DNA of 64,000 bases from Bacillus_BD oryzisoli_A (GCF_043641075.1 NZ_JBHZRC010000001.1:1488001-1552000), one strand, 5' to 3'. Shown: positions 33,739 to 43,226, counted from the stretch's first letter. Numbers and translations: made by a program. Notes: a model not told the origin generated them from the letters alone.

Positions 33739-34677
33739 CTATTTTCTTTTCGCAATATAGGCTACCCAGTCCTCCATATAAAGAGTCTCTTCTATCTCAA
33801 AGCCTGCCTCTTCAATGGAATCCCTAACTTGATCCTTCTTTTGTTTAATGATACCGGCAGTGATAAAATAGCCGCCCTCTTTCACACACTTAGCTGCATC
33901 ATTTGTAAAGCGCAAAATCACCTCTGCAAGAATGTTGGCCACAATGACATCTGCCTTTGTCTCAATTCCTTCAAGTAGATTGTTTTGTGCTACCTCAACG
34001 ACCTGATTTACCTTATTCAGCTTTAAATTTAATCTGGCTGATTGTACTGCTACCTCATCTAAATCTAAGGCCGTTACCTTTTCAGCCCCTAACATAGCGG
34101 CTGCAATGCTCAATACTCCTGATCCTGTTCCAACATCAATTACCGTGTCACCTTTTTTTACAGTCCGTTCAAGTGCTTGAATGCTCATGACCGTTGTTGG
34201 GTGTGTTCCTGTACCAAAGGCCATACCCGGATCTAATTCAATAATCAGTTCGTCACTGTTTACCGGCGTATATTCTTCCCATGTCGGAACAATCGTAAAA
34301 TATTTAGAAATTTTCACTGGATGATAGTACTTTTTCCAAGCGGTTGCCCATTCTTCTTCATGAACCTCTGAGAGAGAAACACTGTTCTTTCCGATATCAA
34401 TATCATAAATAATCAGGTTGTTGATTGCCTCTTTGATTTCTTCAACGGTCTCACCTAAAAAGCTGTTTATTGGCAAATACGCTTTTATTATAACGCCTTC
34501 TTCAGGATAATCTTTCGGATTAAGTTGGTAGATTTCGCCGAAACGATCTTCCCTTTCCTTTACAAGTTCTTCCGGATCTTCTATGACCACACCACTAGCC
34601 CCTGCTTCATGCAGGATATTGGAAATCGGTTCTATTGCTTCATTTGTCGTATGGATACTGATTTCTGACCATTTCAA
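33739..34677 (-). CDS. prmA: Ribosomal protein L11 methyltransferase
   Basis: PrmA trimethylates L11. The product has 312 residues, with the SAM site VIDVGTGSGVLSIAAAMLGA near 176-195 and the segment DPGMAFGTGTHPTT near 142. I prefer TTG 34677 (MKWSEISIHTT..., matching the B. subtilis start) because TTAGGAG lies nine bases upstream. The in-frame TTG three codons earlier abuts that ribosome binding site. It follows dnaJ by 19 bases as in B. subtilis (yqeT). Confidence 0.93.
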   Translation of the reverse strand: MKWSEISIHTTNEAIEPISNILHEAGASGVVIEDPEELVKEREDRFGEIYQLNPKDYPEEGVIIKAYLPINSFLGETVEEIKEAINNLIIYDIDIGKNSVSLSEVHEEEWATAWKKYYHPVKISKYFTIVPTWEEYTPVNSDELIIELDPGMAFGTGTHPTTVMSIQALERTVKKGDTVIDVGTGSGVLSIAAAMLGAEKVTALDLDEVAVQSARLNLKLNKVNQVVEVAQNNLLEGIETKADVIVANILAEVILRFTNDAAKCVKEGGYFITAGIIKQKKDQVRDSIEEAGFEIEETLYMEDWVAYIAKRK

Positions 34678-34696
34678 CTCTGCCAACTCCTAATTC

Positions 34697-35821
34697 TTAT
34701 TCACCTTTAAACGCTCTTTTTACTTTTCCAAAAAAGCCTTCTTCTTCTCCATCCTTTGGAACAGATCCACTAATTTCAGCAAATTCATGCAGCAATTGCT
34801 TCTGTTTTTCCGTTAACTTCGTCGGAGTAATAACCTTCACAATAATATGCTGATCTCCTGTCCCGCGTCCACGAACATTCGGTATCCCCTTTCCTCTCAA
34901 GCGGAATTTTGTGCCTGTTTGTGTTCCACTAGGAACTTTCAGCTTTACTTTTCCATGAAGGGTTGGTACTTCAATTTCATCACCAAGTGCTGCCTGCGCA
35001 AAGGTAATTGGCATCTCACAATATACATCATCACCGTCACGTTCAAAAAATTCATGTGAACGGATATGGAAGACAACATATAAATCCCCTGCCGGACCGC
35101 CGTTTACACCAGGTTCTCCTTGTCCGGAAACACGTAATTGCTGACCATCATCAATACCAGCAGGTATTTTAATCGCAATTTTACGACGCTTCTTCACTGT
35201 TCCAGTGCCACCGCAGGTTGAGCATTTATGCTTAATTTCTTTACCAGTACCATGACAGTAATTACATACACGTCTATTGACAATTCTGCCAAAAGGAGTA
35301 TTCTGTTCAATATTTAATTGACCAGTTCCATGACAATGAGAACATGTTTCAGGCTGAGTCCCTTTTTTAGCACCAGATCCATTACATGTTTCACATGTTT
35401 CTTCCCTTGGAATCTCAATTTCCGTTTCTTTTCCAAAAACTGCATCCTCAAAATTTAACGTCATCGTGTATTGTAAATCGGCACCCTGTCTTGGTGCATT
35501 AGGGTCTCGACGTCTTGTACCGCCGCCGCCAAAAAAGGTACTGAATATATCTTCAAATCCGCCAAAGCCGCCGAAATCACCGCCACCACCAAAGCCTTGA
35601 TTTGGATCGGTATGACCAAATTGATCATAGTGGGAGCGTTTTTGTTCATCACTTAATACCTCATAGGCTTCTTTTACTTCTTTAAATTTTTCATCTGCAT
35701 CTGGTTCTTTGTTAATATCCGGATGATATTGTTTTGAAAGCTTACGATATGCTTTTTTGATTTCATCCTTTGATGCACTTTTACTTACGCCAAGCACCTC
35801 ATAGTAATCCCTTTTATCCAT
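34697..35821 (-). CDS. dnaJ: Chaperone protein DnaJ
   Basis: Type I Hsp40 of 374 residues, co-chaperone of DnaK. The J domain (about 1-68) has HPD in QYHPDINKEP. A Gly/Phe-rich linker follows (GFGGGGDFGGFGGFEDIFS). Four CxxCxGxG zinc repeats are present (CETCNGSGA, CSHCHGTGQ, CNYCHGTGK, CSTCGGTGT; about 145-210), and then the substrate-binding C-terminal domains. ATG 35821 is preceded by GGGGAG. It is separated from dnaK by 342 bases that contain a terminator-like hairpin and a 130-bp repeat, unlike the compact arrangement usual in this operon. Confidence 0.96.
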   Translation of the reverse strand: MDKRDYYEVLGVSKSASKDEIKKAYRKLSKQYHPDINKEPDADEKFKEVKEAYEVLSDEQKRSHYDQFGHTDPNQGFGGGGDFGGFGGFEDIFSTFFGGGGTRRRDPNAPRQGADLQYTMTLNFEDAVFGKETEIEIPREETCETCNGSGAKKGTQPETCSHCHGTGQLNIEQNTPFGRIVNRRVCNYCHGTGKEIKHKCSTCGGTGTVKKRRKIAIKIPAGIDDGQQLRVSGQGEPGVNGGPAGDLYVVFHIRSHEFFERDGDDVYCEMPITFAQAALGDEIEVPTLHGKVKLKVPSGTQTGTKFRLRGKGIPNVRGRGTGDQHIIVKVITPTKLTEKQKQLLHEFAEISGSVPKDGEEEGFFGKVKRAFKGE

Positions 35822-35905
35822 TATTGCCACTCCCCGAGTTTTCACATAAAAATTATTGTAGCATTTCTATATTGGTTATCGCAATTATTTTTAGATGAGT
35901 AAAAA

Positions 35906-35943
35906 TAAAAGTCAAAGCCAAGTATGACCTGACTTTGACTTTT
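35906..35943 (-). terminator. Terminator-like hairpin between dnaK and dnaJ
   Basis: On the minus strand AAAGTCAAAG pairs with CTTTGACTTT and is followed by TATTTTTA. It should stop or attenuate transcription from dnaK before dnaJ. Confidence 0.65.
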
Positions 35944-35993
35944 AGTTCATCATATTAAAAATATAACTATCTGTTAACTTGTTAAACATAGTT

Positions 35994-36123
35994 GTTGATT
36001 TCCGTTCCAGGCACTTCGCGCACCTTAGGGCGACCGCCGAGCCTCCACGACACTTCGTGTCTGTGGGGTCTCGACTGTCTCGCTTCTCCCGCAGGAGTCT
36101 TCGTGCTTTCCACTACAATCAAC
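35994..36123. repeat. 130-bp structured intergenic repeat between dnaK and dnaJ
   Basis: The element is bounded by the inverted pair GTTGATT and AATCAAC. Inside it are GACAC-TTC-GTGTC, flanked by CCAC and GTGG, and the phrases CTCGACTGTCTCGCTTCTCC and GCAGGAGTCTTCGTGCTTTC. From memory these phrases belong to a dispersed intergenic repeat common in Bacillaceae genomes (family name not known to me). Its GC content is clearly above that of the surrounding DNA. It lies within the hrcA-grpE-dnaK-dnaJ operon. Confidence 0.7.
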
Positions 36124-36163
36124 CTGCAAAACAAAATCAGTATTACACTTTAACAGAGCTACA

Positions 36164-37993
36164 TTATTTATCGTCTTTTACTTCTTCAAACTCTGCATCT
36201 ACTACATTGTCATCTTTAGGGGCGCTTGTGCCTTCTGCTCCTTGTGCAGCCTGTGCTTGTTTTGCTGCTTCTTCGTATAGTTTTACAGAAAGGTTTTGCA
36301 CAATTTCTTGCAAGGCATCTTTCTTTGTACGAATTTCTTCAAGTTCATTTTTCTCAATTGCTGCCTTCAATTCATCTTTTGCAGTATTGGCTTTTTGAAC
36401 TTCAGCTTCGTCTACTTTGCCTTCAAGATCTTTTAATGTTTTTTCTGTTTGGAAGACAAGCTGATCTGCTTCATTGCGCAGTTCTACTTCTTCTTTACGC
36501 TTTTTATCTGCTTCAGCGTTTAATTCAGCTTCTCTTACCATTTTATCAATTTCTTCATCTGTTAAACCTGTAGAAGACTTGATTGTGATTGTTTGCTCTT
36601 TATTTGTACCAAGGTCTTTGGCACGAACATTAACGATACCATTTTTATCAATATCAAATGTTACTTCGATTTGAGGAATTCCTCTTGGAGCTGGCGGAAT
36701 ATCGCTTAATTGGAAACGTCCCAGCGTTTTGTTGTCGTTAGCCATTGGGCGTTCGCCTTGTAACACATGGATATCAACAGCCGTTTGATTATCCGCAGCA
36801 GTTGAGAACACCTGTGATTTTGAAGTAGGAATGGTTGTATTACGATCAATCAGCTTCGTGAATACACCGCCCATTGTTTCAATACCTAGTGAAAGTGGTG
36901 TTACGTCTAAAAGTACAACATCCTTAACATCACCTGTAATAACGCCACCTTGAACAGCAGCACCCATTGCAACTACTTCATCAGGGTTTACACCTTTATG
37001 AGGTTCTTTGCCTGTTGCTTTTTTAATTGCTTCTTGAACCGCTGGGATACGAGTTGAGCCTCCAACTAGGATTACTTTGTCAATTTCTGACGTTGAAAGA
37101 CCAGCATCACTTAATGCCTGACGAGTTGGTCCCATAGTACGTTCAACTAAGTGTGCAGAAAGCTCATCAAATTTTGCACGAGTTAACGTTACCTCTAAGT
37201 GCAATGGACCAGCTTCACCAGCTGTAATGAATGGTAATGAGATTTGTGTACTTGTTACACCTGATAAATCCTTTTTCGCCTTTTCTGCAGCATCCTTCAG
37301 ACGCTGTACAGCCATTTTATCTTTAGAAAGATCAATTCCATTTTCTTTGCGGAATTCATCAACTAAATAATCAATAATTACTTGGTCGAAGTCATCACCA
37401 CCAAGACGGTTGTCACCAGCAGTAGCTTTTACTTCAAATACACCATCACCAAGTTCAAGGATGGATACGTCAAACGTACCGCCACCTAAGTCAAAAACAA
37501 GGATCGTTTGATCTTCTTCTGTTTTATCCAAACCATAAGCAAGTGCAGCCGCTGTCGGCTCGTTAATGATACGTTCAACTTCAAGTCCGGCGATTTTACC
37601 AGCATCTTTTGTTGCTTGACGTTCTGCATCATTAAAATAAGCTGGAACAGTAATAACCGCTTTTGTTACTTCTTCACCAAGATAGGCTTCTGCAGTTGCC
37701 TTTAAATTTTGAAGGATAATAGCTGAAATCTCTTGTGGACTATATTCTTTTCCTTCTATTTCCTCTTTATGATTTGTTCCCATATGACGTTTGATTGAAA
37801 TAATCGTATTTGGGTTTGTAATTGCCTGACGCTTAGCCACTTCCCCAACTTGACGTTCGCCATTTTTAAATGCCACAACAGACGGTGTTGTCCGGTTTCC
37901 TTCTGGATTTGGAATAACTTTTGGTTCTCCACCCTCCATAACGGCAACACAGGAGTTTGTTGTACCTAAGTCAATACCAATGATTTTGCTCAT
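36164..37993 (-). CDS. dnaK: Chaperone protein DnaK (Hsp70)
   Basis: Hsp70 of 609 residues. The ATPase domain begins IGIDLGTTNSCVAVMEGG and contains LVFDLGGGTFDVSIL near 170 and ILVGGSTRIPAVQ near 308. The linker DVVLLDVTPLSLGIE near 360 leads to the substrate-binding domain, and the C-terminus ends in an Ala/Gln-rich tail and EFEEVKDDK. It works with GrpE (28 bases upstream) and DnaJ in refolding. HrcA and CIRCE upstream of hrcA should control expression. Confidence 0.98.
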   Translation of the reverse strand: MSKIIGIDLGTTNSCVAVMEGGEPKVIPNPEGNRTTPSVVAFKNGERQVGEVAKRQAITNPNTIISIKRHMGTNHKEEIEGKEYSPQEISAIILQNLKATAEAYLGEEVTKAVITVPAYFNDAERQATKDAGKIAGLEVERIINEPTAAALAYGLDKTEEDQTILVFDLGGGTFDVSILELGDGVFEVKATAGDNRLGGDDFDQVIIDYLVDEFRKENGIDLSKDKMAVQRLKDAAEKAKKDLSGVTSTQISLPFITAGEAGPLHLEVTLTRAKFDELSAHLVERTMGPTRQALSDAGLSTSEIDKVILVGGSTRIPAVQEAIKKATGKEPHKGVNPDEVVAMGAAVQGGVITGDVKDVVLLDVTPLSLGIETMGGVFTKLIDRNTTIPTSKSQVFSTAADNQTAVDIHVLQGERPMANDNKTLGRFQLSDIPPAPRGIPQIEVTFDIDKNGIVNVRAKDLGTNKEQTITIKSSTGLTDEEIDKMVREAELNAEADKKRKEEVELRNEADQLVFQTEKTLKDLEGKVDEAEVQKANTAKDELKAAIEKNELEEIRTKKDALQEIVQNLSVKLYEEAAKQAQAAQGAEGTSAPKDDNVVDAEFEEVKDDK

Positions 37994-38021
37994 ATTCCTT
38001 TCCTCCCAATCGATATGTAGA

Positions 38022-38624
38022 TTACTGATTTACTTTGACCATTGATGGACGGATCACTCTGTCCTTTAATTGATAACCTTTTTGGAACTCTTCCACTACG
38101 ATGTTTGATCCAAAGTTCGCATCTTCTACTTGCATAATCGCCTGATGTAAGTGAGGATCAAACTCTTTTCCAACCGCCTCGATCTGCTCTGCACCTGCAT
38201 TTTTAAGAGCATCAAGCAAGCTTCTGTAGACCATTTCCATCCCTTGTAATAAAGATTTAGCTTGATCATTGTCAGCTTCCATGTTAAGTGCTCTTTCGAA
38301 ATTATCGATAGCAGGTAATAGATCAGTTACCAAGCTTTGTGCTTTATATTTTTCACTCGCCTCAAGATCCAGTCTTGCTCGGCGACGAGCATTTTCAAAG
38401 TCTGCTTGCACACGAAGAATTCGATTCTCCGCTTCTTCAAGTTTCGTTTGTAATTCAGCATTTTGCTTCTTTAGTTCCTCTATTTCTGTTTGCAAAAGCT
38501 GTTCACTATTCTCCACTTCTTTCGAAGATTCTTCAGCAAAGGTCTCTTCAACAACCTCAATTTCTTCGGCATCAGCTGTTTTAACAGTTGATTCTTCTTG
38601 GTTTAATTCTTTCTCTGACATCAT
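38022..38624 (-). CDS. grpE: Nucleotide exchange factor GrpE
   Basis: GrpE of about 200 residues, releasing ADP from DnaK. An acidic, low-complexity N-terminus is followed by a long coiled coil (about 45-100) and the conserved core with VQADFENARRRARLD, LLPAIDNFERAL and, at the end, GYQLKDRVIRPSMVKVNQ. Two adjacent ATGs (38624 and 38621) follow AAGGGAGGTGAC; either may be used. An upstream open extension of 22 codons is simply the edge of a repeat element and is not expected to be translated. Confidence 0.96.
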   Translation of the reverse strand: MMSEKELNQEESTVKTADAEEIEVVEETFAEESSKEVENSEQLLQTEIEELKKQNAELQTKLEEAENRILRVQADFENARRRARLDLEASEKYKAQSLVTDLLPAIDNFERALNMEADNDQAKSLLQGMEMVYRSLLDALKNAGAEQIEAVGKEFDPHLHQAIMQVEDANFGSNIVVEEFQKGYQLKDRVIRPSMVKVNQ

Positions 38625-38644
38625 TGTCACCTCCCTTAAATGAA

Positions 38645-38762
38645 ATGCGGAAGCGGCTCGCCCAGACCCGACAAGCATAAGACGAGTCAAGTGAGAGGTT
38701 CGCCTTTTAAACTCTTGCTTGACTTGGCTTATGACCTCGAGGGTCTAGCCGCTGCAGCTGGA
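38645..38762. repeat. Structured intergenic repeat between hrcA and grpE
   Basis: A 118-bp copy of the same element that occurs in tandem at 44862-45131. Nested stems are GCGGCT/AGCCGC, AGACCC/GGGTCT, CATAAG/CTTATG and an apical AGTCAAG/CTTGACT. The arms differ in sequence from the other copies but stay complementary. It ends a few bases before the grpE ribosome binding site, so it forms part of the hrcA-grpE intergenic transcript. Confidence 0.75.
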
Positions 38763-38872
38763 CAATCTGGAATATTGAGACGCCTATAGCGCCATTTTAT
38801 TTTAAGTAATATATGAAAACACATTGAAAGGGATGGAAATGGCTCCTTCCACCCTTAACAATATTTCCACGT

Positions 38873-39904
38873 CTATTTCATTTGATACAATTTAGTTAAG
38901 ACAGCAGATAAGTCATGTGATAATAATTGCATTAAACTAATGACTCTTGAATATTCCATTCTCGTTGGACCAAGAATGGCAATAGAACCCAGCTGTTCTT
39001 TACCAATCGAGTAGGACGCGGTAATGAAGCTGCAATCCTCCAGAGCAGAGTTTACATTTTCACGGCCAATCTTGACATGGATCCCACTCGGATTTTTACG
39101 AATAATGTCATAAAAATCTTTTTCCTGCTCAATTAAATCAAGCAAATTGCGAACCTTATCTATATCATGAAACTCAGGCTGATTTAACATATTCGTTTTC
39201 CCGCTGAAGAACAGCTTTTCATTATTAGATACCTTAAAGGATTCACCAATGATATTGAGCATACTATCATAGTTTTCAATGTGCTGACGAAGCAGAACAG
39301 CCACTTCTTTAAACAGCTTATTATTTAAACCGTCAAGTGGTACCCCTGCCAGACGCTCATTTAAAATATTAACAATCTTCTCAAGATCACTTGGATTCAT
39401 CGATTTAGGTAAATGAAATATTTTGTTTTCCACATGACCTGTATCCGTCACAATAATAGCCACTGCTGTTTCTTCACTTAAAGGAACAATTTGAATCCTG
39501 CGTAATTTATTTTCCCTAACTGCAGGACCAAGTACAATAGCAGTGTAGCTTGTGAGTTCAGATAAGATTTTAGCTGATTTTTGCACGATTTTTTCCATTT
39601 CATATATGCGTTCAGCAAAAATCGACTTGACTGTATGGATATCTTGAAAATTTAATTTCTGCGGTGAAAGTAAATGATCGACGTAATATCGATATCCTTT
39701 TTCAGACGGTATTCTACCGGAAGATGTATGAGTTTTTTCAATAAACCCCAGTTCTTCTAAATCTGCCATTTCATTACGAATAGTAGCAGAACTGAACGAT
39801 ATCTCATCCTTTTTTGCCAAGCTTCTAGATCCAACCGGTTGGGCGAATTGGATGAAATCATCAACGATCACTTGCAGAATAAGCAGCTGTCGATCCGTTA
39901 ACAT
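38873..39904 (-). CDS. hrcA: Heat-inducible repressor HrcA
   Basis: HrcA of 343 residues, the same length as in B. subtilis. It binds CIRCE and represses the dnaK and groE operons. The N-terminal winged helix contains PVGSRSLAKKDEISFSSATI and ADLEELGFIEKTHTSSGRIP (about 25-70). I chose ATG 39904, which follows GAGGTGAT by six bases. The upstream in-frame codons overlap the ribosome binding site and CIRCE. It heads the operon hrcA-grpE-dnaK-dnaJ. Confidence 0.96.
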   Translation of the reverse strand: MLTDRQLLILQVIVDDFIQFAQPVGSRSLAKKDEISFSSATIRNEMADLEELGFIEKTHTSSGRIPSEKGYRYYVDHLLSPQKLNFQDIHTVKSIFAERIYEMEKIVQKSAKILSELTSYTAIVLGPAVRENKLRRIQIVPLSEETAVAIIVTDTGHVENKIFHLPKSMNPSDLEKIVNILNERLAGVPLDGLNNKLFKEVAVLLRQHIENYDSMLNIIGESFKVSNNEKLFFSGKTNMLNQPEFHDIDKVRNLLDLIEQEKDFYDIIRKNPSGIHVKIGRENVNSALEDCSFITASYSIGKEQLGSIAILGPTRMEYSRVISLMQLLSHDLSAVLTKLYQMK

Positions 39905-39918
39905 ATTCATCACCTCTG

Positions 39919-39945
39919 TTAGCACTCATGAGTACCGAGTGCTAA
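39919..39945. promoter_or_regulatory. CIRCE operator of the hrcA-dnaK operon
   Basis: TTAGCACTC, nine bases, GAGTGCTAA: a perfect match to the CIRCE consensus, placed between the promoter and the hrcA ribosome binding site. Confidence 0.97.
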
Positions 39946-39955
39946 ATCTAATACT

Positions 39956-39985
39956 AAAATATCAAATGTAGGGGGAGAATGTCAA
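39956..39985 (-). promoter_or_regulatory. Sigma-A promoter of the hrcA operon
   Basis: TTGACA (39985-39980) and TATTTT (39961-39956) are 18 bases apart, directly upstream of CIRCE. Confidence 0.75.
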
Positions 39986-40041
39986 TATAAATACAACTAC
40001 ATTTAGATACTTAAATACAAAAGGAATTGCTTACCAGTACA

Positions 40042-41178
40042 CTAACTTATTAAAAATGCCTGAAATACTTCATTCCCTAAAAACAAACCTTTTTTTGTTA
40101 AAGAAATAAATCCATCGGTTACGTTAATTAATTGTTTTTTCTCCAATTGTTTGATTTCACTTTCAAACATGACAAGTGGATTCTTCCCAAACTTTTCAAT
40201 GAAATGATTAATTGAAACACCTTGGATCTTTCGTAAACCTAGAAACATCTCTTCTTCCCATTTCTCTTTTTCACTTAAAATCATTTCATCCATTATAGGT
40301 AATTCATGATTATGAATTGGGGTCATATATTTTTTTAATGGGCCGTAGTTAGAGCGGCGCACTCCATTTATATAGCTATGAGCACCTGCTCCAAATCCAT
40401 AGTAACAATCATTATCCCAATAGGTTAAATTATGACGGCTTTCATACCCCTTCTTAGAAAAATTACTTATTTCATATTGATGATATCCATGACTTTCCAT
40501 CCGGTTCATAAGCAGGTCATACATTGCTGCTTCGTCATCTTCAGTAGGAAGCGGCAGCTTTCCTTTATTTTGCAGCTGATAAAAAATGGTCTTTGGTTCA
40601 ATAATCAGCGAGTAACCTGAAAAGTGAGTTGTTTCCAATGAAAATGAGGCTTCTAACGTTTGATTAAAATCCTCCAGTGTTTGACCCGGTAAGCCATATA
40701 TTAAATCTATACTTATATTATGAAAACCAACCTTCTGTGCTGCCTCTACTGAACGGAATACGTCTTCCGCCTTATGAGTCCTGCCAATCCTTTTAAGCAG
40801 CTCATCATTAAAAGACTGAACACCAAAGCTGAGCCGATTTACACCTGACTCAAAAAGAACCCTTAGCTTATCCTCAGTTAAATCTCCGGGATTTGCTTCA
40901 AATGTATATTCTCCTTCATCTTGTAAGGGTAAATGATCACTAATCGATCTACACAATCTCTCGAGCTGCTTTTCATTCAGGGCTGTAGGTGTTCCCCCGC
41001 CAACAAAAATGGAGTTTAATGCTTTTGCTGGTGTCTCTTCAAGCGTGAGTTTTATTTCTTCTTCTAATGCTGCTATATAGTCATCTACAGGCTGACCTTT
41101 TAAATAAACCTTATTAAAATCACAATAATGGCAAATGTGCTCACAAAAAGGAATATGGATATAGGCGGCTTGTATCAA
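40042..41178 (-). CDS. hemW: Heme chaperone HemW (radical SAM)
   Basis: HemW of 378 residues, related to coproporphyrinogen oxidase HemN but now regarded as a heme-trafficking protein. The radical-SAM motif is CEHICHYC (CxxxCxxC) near residue 13. GGGTPTAL near 63 and SFGVQSFNDELLKRIGRTH near 140 are family signatures. The start is TTG with GGAGGG seven bases upstream. It lies between lepA and hrcA as in B. subtilis. Confidence 0.92.
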   Translation of the reverse strand: MIQAAYIHIPFCEHICHYCDFNKVYLKGQPVDDYIAALEEEIKLTLEETPAKALNSIFVGGGTPTALNEKQLERLCRSISDHLPLQDEGEYTFEANPGDLTEDKLRVLFESGVNRLSFGVQSFNDELLKRIGRTHKAEDVFRSVEAAQKVGFHNISIDLIYGLPGQTLEDFNQTLEASFSLETTHFSGYSLIIEPKTIFYQLQNKGKLPLPTEDDEAAMYDLLMNRMESHGYHQYEISNFSKKGYESRHNLTYWDNDCYYGFGAGAHSYINGVRRSNYGPLKKYMTPIHNHELPIMDEMILSEKEKWEEEMFLGLRKIQGVSINHFIEKFGKNPLVMFESEIKQLEKKQLINVTDGFISLTKKGLFLGNEVFQAFLIS

Positions 41179-41200
41179 ATGAATCCCTCCTTGCTATATG

Positions 41201-41224
41201 AAAAAGAGGTTAAGCTGCCTCTTT
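41201..41224 (-). terminator. Terminator after lepA
   Basis: AGAGG pairs with CCTCT around an eight-base loop and is followed by TTTTT, between lepA and hemW. Confidence 0.6.
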
Positions 41225-41281
41225 AGAGAAGAACAACCAACCTCTTTTTACGTATCAAGCTGTTATTTTTTCGTACGGCAT

Positions 41282-43117
41282 CTATTTCTTTGAATTGCTG
41301 TCGTCCATTTTTAATACTGCCATAAAGGCTTCTTGTGGAACTTCAACAGATCCAACCTGTTTCATACGTTTCTTTCCTTCTTTTTGTTTTTCTAACAGCT
41401 TACGTTTTCGGGAAATATCTCCGCCATAACATTTCGCTAGGACGTTTTTCCCAATTGACTTTATATTAGTTCTTGCAATAATTTTCTGTCCTACCGCTGC
41501 TTGAACAGGGACTTCAAACTGCTGACGCGGAATTAATTCCTTCAGCTTCTCGACAATAACCTTACCACGATCATATGCAAAATCTTTATGTACGATAAAG
41601 CTTAATGCATCGACTTTTTCACCATTTAGTAGGATGTCCATTTTCACAAGTTTAGACGGTTTATAGCCTATTAATTCATAATCGAAGGAAGCATATCCCT
41701 TCGTGCTTGATTTTAACTGATCAAAGAAATCATATACAATTTCAGAAAGCGGGATTTCATAGATGATAGCTACACGGGATTCATCCATATAGTCCATATT
41801 AATAAAATTACCGCGTTTACTTTGACAAAGCTCCATAATCGTACCAACATAATCATTTGGCGCCATCATTGTTGCTTTTACGTATGGCTCTTCAATTCTG
41901 TCAATTTTTTGCGGCTCCGGCATTTCAGACGGATTACTAACACTTACCGTTGAACCATCTGTCATAATTACTTCATAAATAACACTTGGTGCAGTCGTAA
42001 TTAAATCGATTTTAAATTCACGTTCAATCCGTTCTTGAATAATTTCCATATGAAGCAGCCCTAGAAATCCACATCGAAAACCAAAGCCAAGGGCCTGCGA
42101 TGTTTCTGGTTCAAATTGAAGTGCTGAATCATTTAATTGAAGCTTTTCAAGTGCTTCACGCAAATCATTAAAACGGGCATTATCAATCGGATATAGTCCA
42201 CAATAAACCATTGGGTTTAACTTTCTGTACCCTGGTAATGACTCCGTTGCTCCATTTTTCGCATTGGTAATCGTATCACCGACACGCGTGTCGCCAACAT
42301 TTTTAATGGAGGCTGCCAAATAGCCAACATCTCCGACTGTCAATTCATCAACAGCACATGCTCGTGGATTATAGACACCAACCTCTGTCACTTCAAACTC
42401 TTTGTTTGTTGCCATCATTCTTATTTTGTCACCGACTTTTACGGTACCGTCAACGACACGGATATAGACAACGACTCCGCGATATGCATCATATAATGAA
42501 TCAAAAATAAGCGCCTTTAAAGGAGCATCAGGGTCACCAGTAGGTGCAGGCACTTTTTCTACAACTTGCTCAAGAATTTCCTCGATTCCAATTCCTGCTT
42601 TGGCAGACGCAAGTACTGCTTCAGATGCATCAAGTCCAATAACATCTTCAATTTCCTGTCTAACTCGCTCAGGATCTGCACTTGGTAAATCAATTTTGTT
42701 GATAACAGGGACAATTTCCAAATCATTATCTAATGCCAAATACACATTTGCTAATGTTTGCGCTTCAATTCCCTGCGCCGCGTCAACTACAAGAACCGCC
42801 CCTTCACATGCGGCAAGACTGCGGGAGACCTCGTACGTAAAGTCTACGTGTCCAGGAGTATCTATTAAATGGAAAGTATAGATTTCCCCATCCTTAGCCT
42901 CATATTTCAACTGAACGGAGTTCAATTTAATGGTAATTCCTCTTTCTCTTTCCAAATCCATAGAATCAAGGAGCTGATCCTTCATTTCACGTTTTGTTAA
43001 TGCATTCGTTTTTTCTAAAATCCGATCTGCTAATGTCGATTTTCCATGGTCGATATGAGCGATTATGGAGAAATTACGAATTTTTTCTTGCCTTTTTAGT
43101 CTATCTTCTCTGTTCAT
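41282..43117 (-). CDS. lepA: Elongation factor 4 (LepA)
   Basis: Ribosome-associated GTPase of 611 residues, related to EF-G but without its domain IV. GTP-binding motifs are AHIDHGKSTLADR near 18, DTPGHVDF near 83 and NKIDLPSADP near 137. The C-terminal domain specific to LepA contains AKCYGGDISRKRKLLEKQKEGKKR. I chose ATG 43117, preceded by TAGGAG at eight bases. A GTG three codons earlier overlaps the ribosome binding site. Confidence 0.97.
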   Translation of the reverse strand: MNREDRLKRQEKIRNFSIIAHIDHGKSTLADRILEKTNALTKREMKDQLLDSMDLERERGITIKLNSVQLKYEAKDGEIYTFHLIDTPGHVDFTYEVSRSLAACEGAVLVVDAAQGIEAQTLANVYLALDNDLEIVPVINKIDLPSADPERVRQEIEDVIGLDASEAVLASAKAGIGIEEILEQVVEKVPAPTGDPDAPLKALIFDSLYDAYRGVVVYIRVVDGTVKVGDKIRMMATNKEFEVTEVGVYNPRACAVDELTVGDVGYLAASIKNVGDTRVGDTITNAKNGATESLPGYRKLNPMVYCGLYPIDNARFNDLREALEKLQLNDSALQFEPETSQALGFGFRCGFLGLLHMEIIQERIEREFKIDLITTAPSVIYEVIMTDGSTVSVSNPSEMPEPQKIDRIEEPYVKATMMAPNDYVGTIMELCQSKRGNFINMDYMDESRVAIIYEIPLSEIVYDFFDQLKSSTKGYASFDYELIGYKPSKLVKMDILLNGEKVDALSFIVHKDFAYDRGKVIVEKLKELIPRQQFEVPVQAAVGQKIIARTNIKSIGKNVLAKCYGGDISRKRKLLEKQKEGKKRMKQVGSVEVPQEAFMAVLKMDDSNSKK

Positions 43118-43226
43118 ATCGTTCACTCCTACTAAACTTCCACTTTTACACTATTTTTGATTATAACAGCAGGATAACGAAGATTCAATCATGGTCTTGC
43201 ATACTGATATATGTCACTTGAGTAAT

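Noticed and set aside
35846..35993. Second CIRCE element before dnaJ
   Set aside because: No TTAGCACTC or GAGTGCTAA half-site is present in the gap.
35979..36398. 139-codon plus-strand frame across the dnaK end and the 130-bp repeat
   Set aside because: It is antisense to dnaK and runs through a repeat; no ribosome binding site and a composition typical of a shadow frame.
38625..38690. 22-residue N-terminal extension of GrpE
   Set aside because: It is the translated edge of the intergenic repeat and precedes the ribosome binding site AAGGGAGGTGAC.
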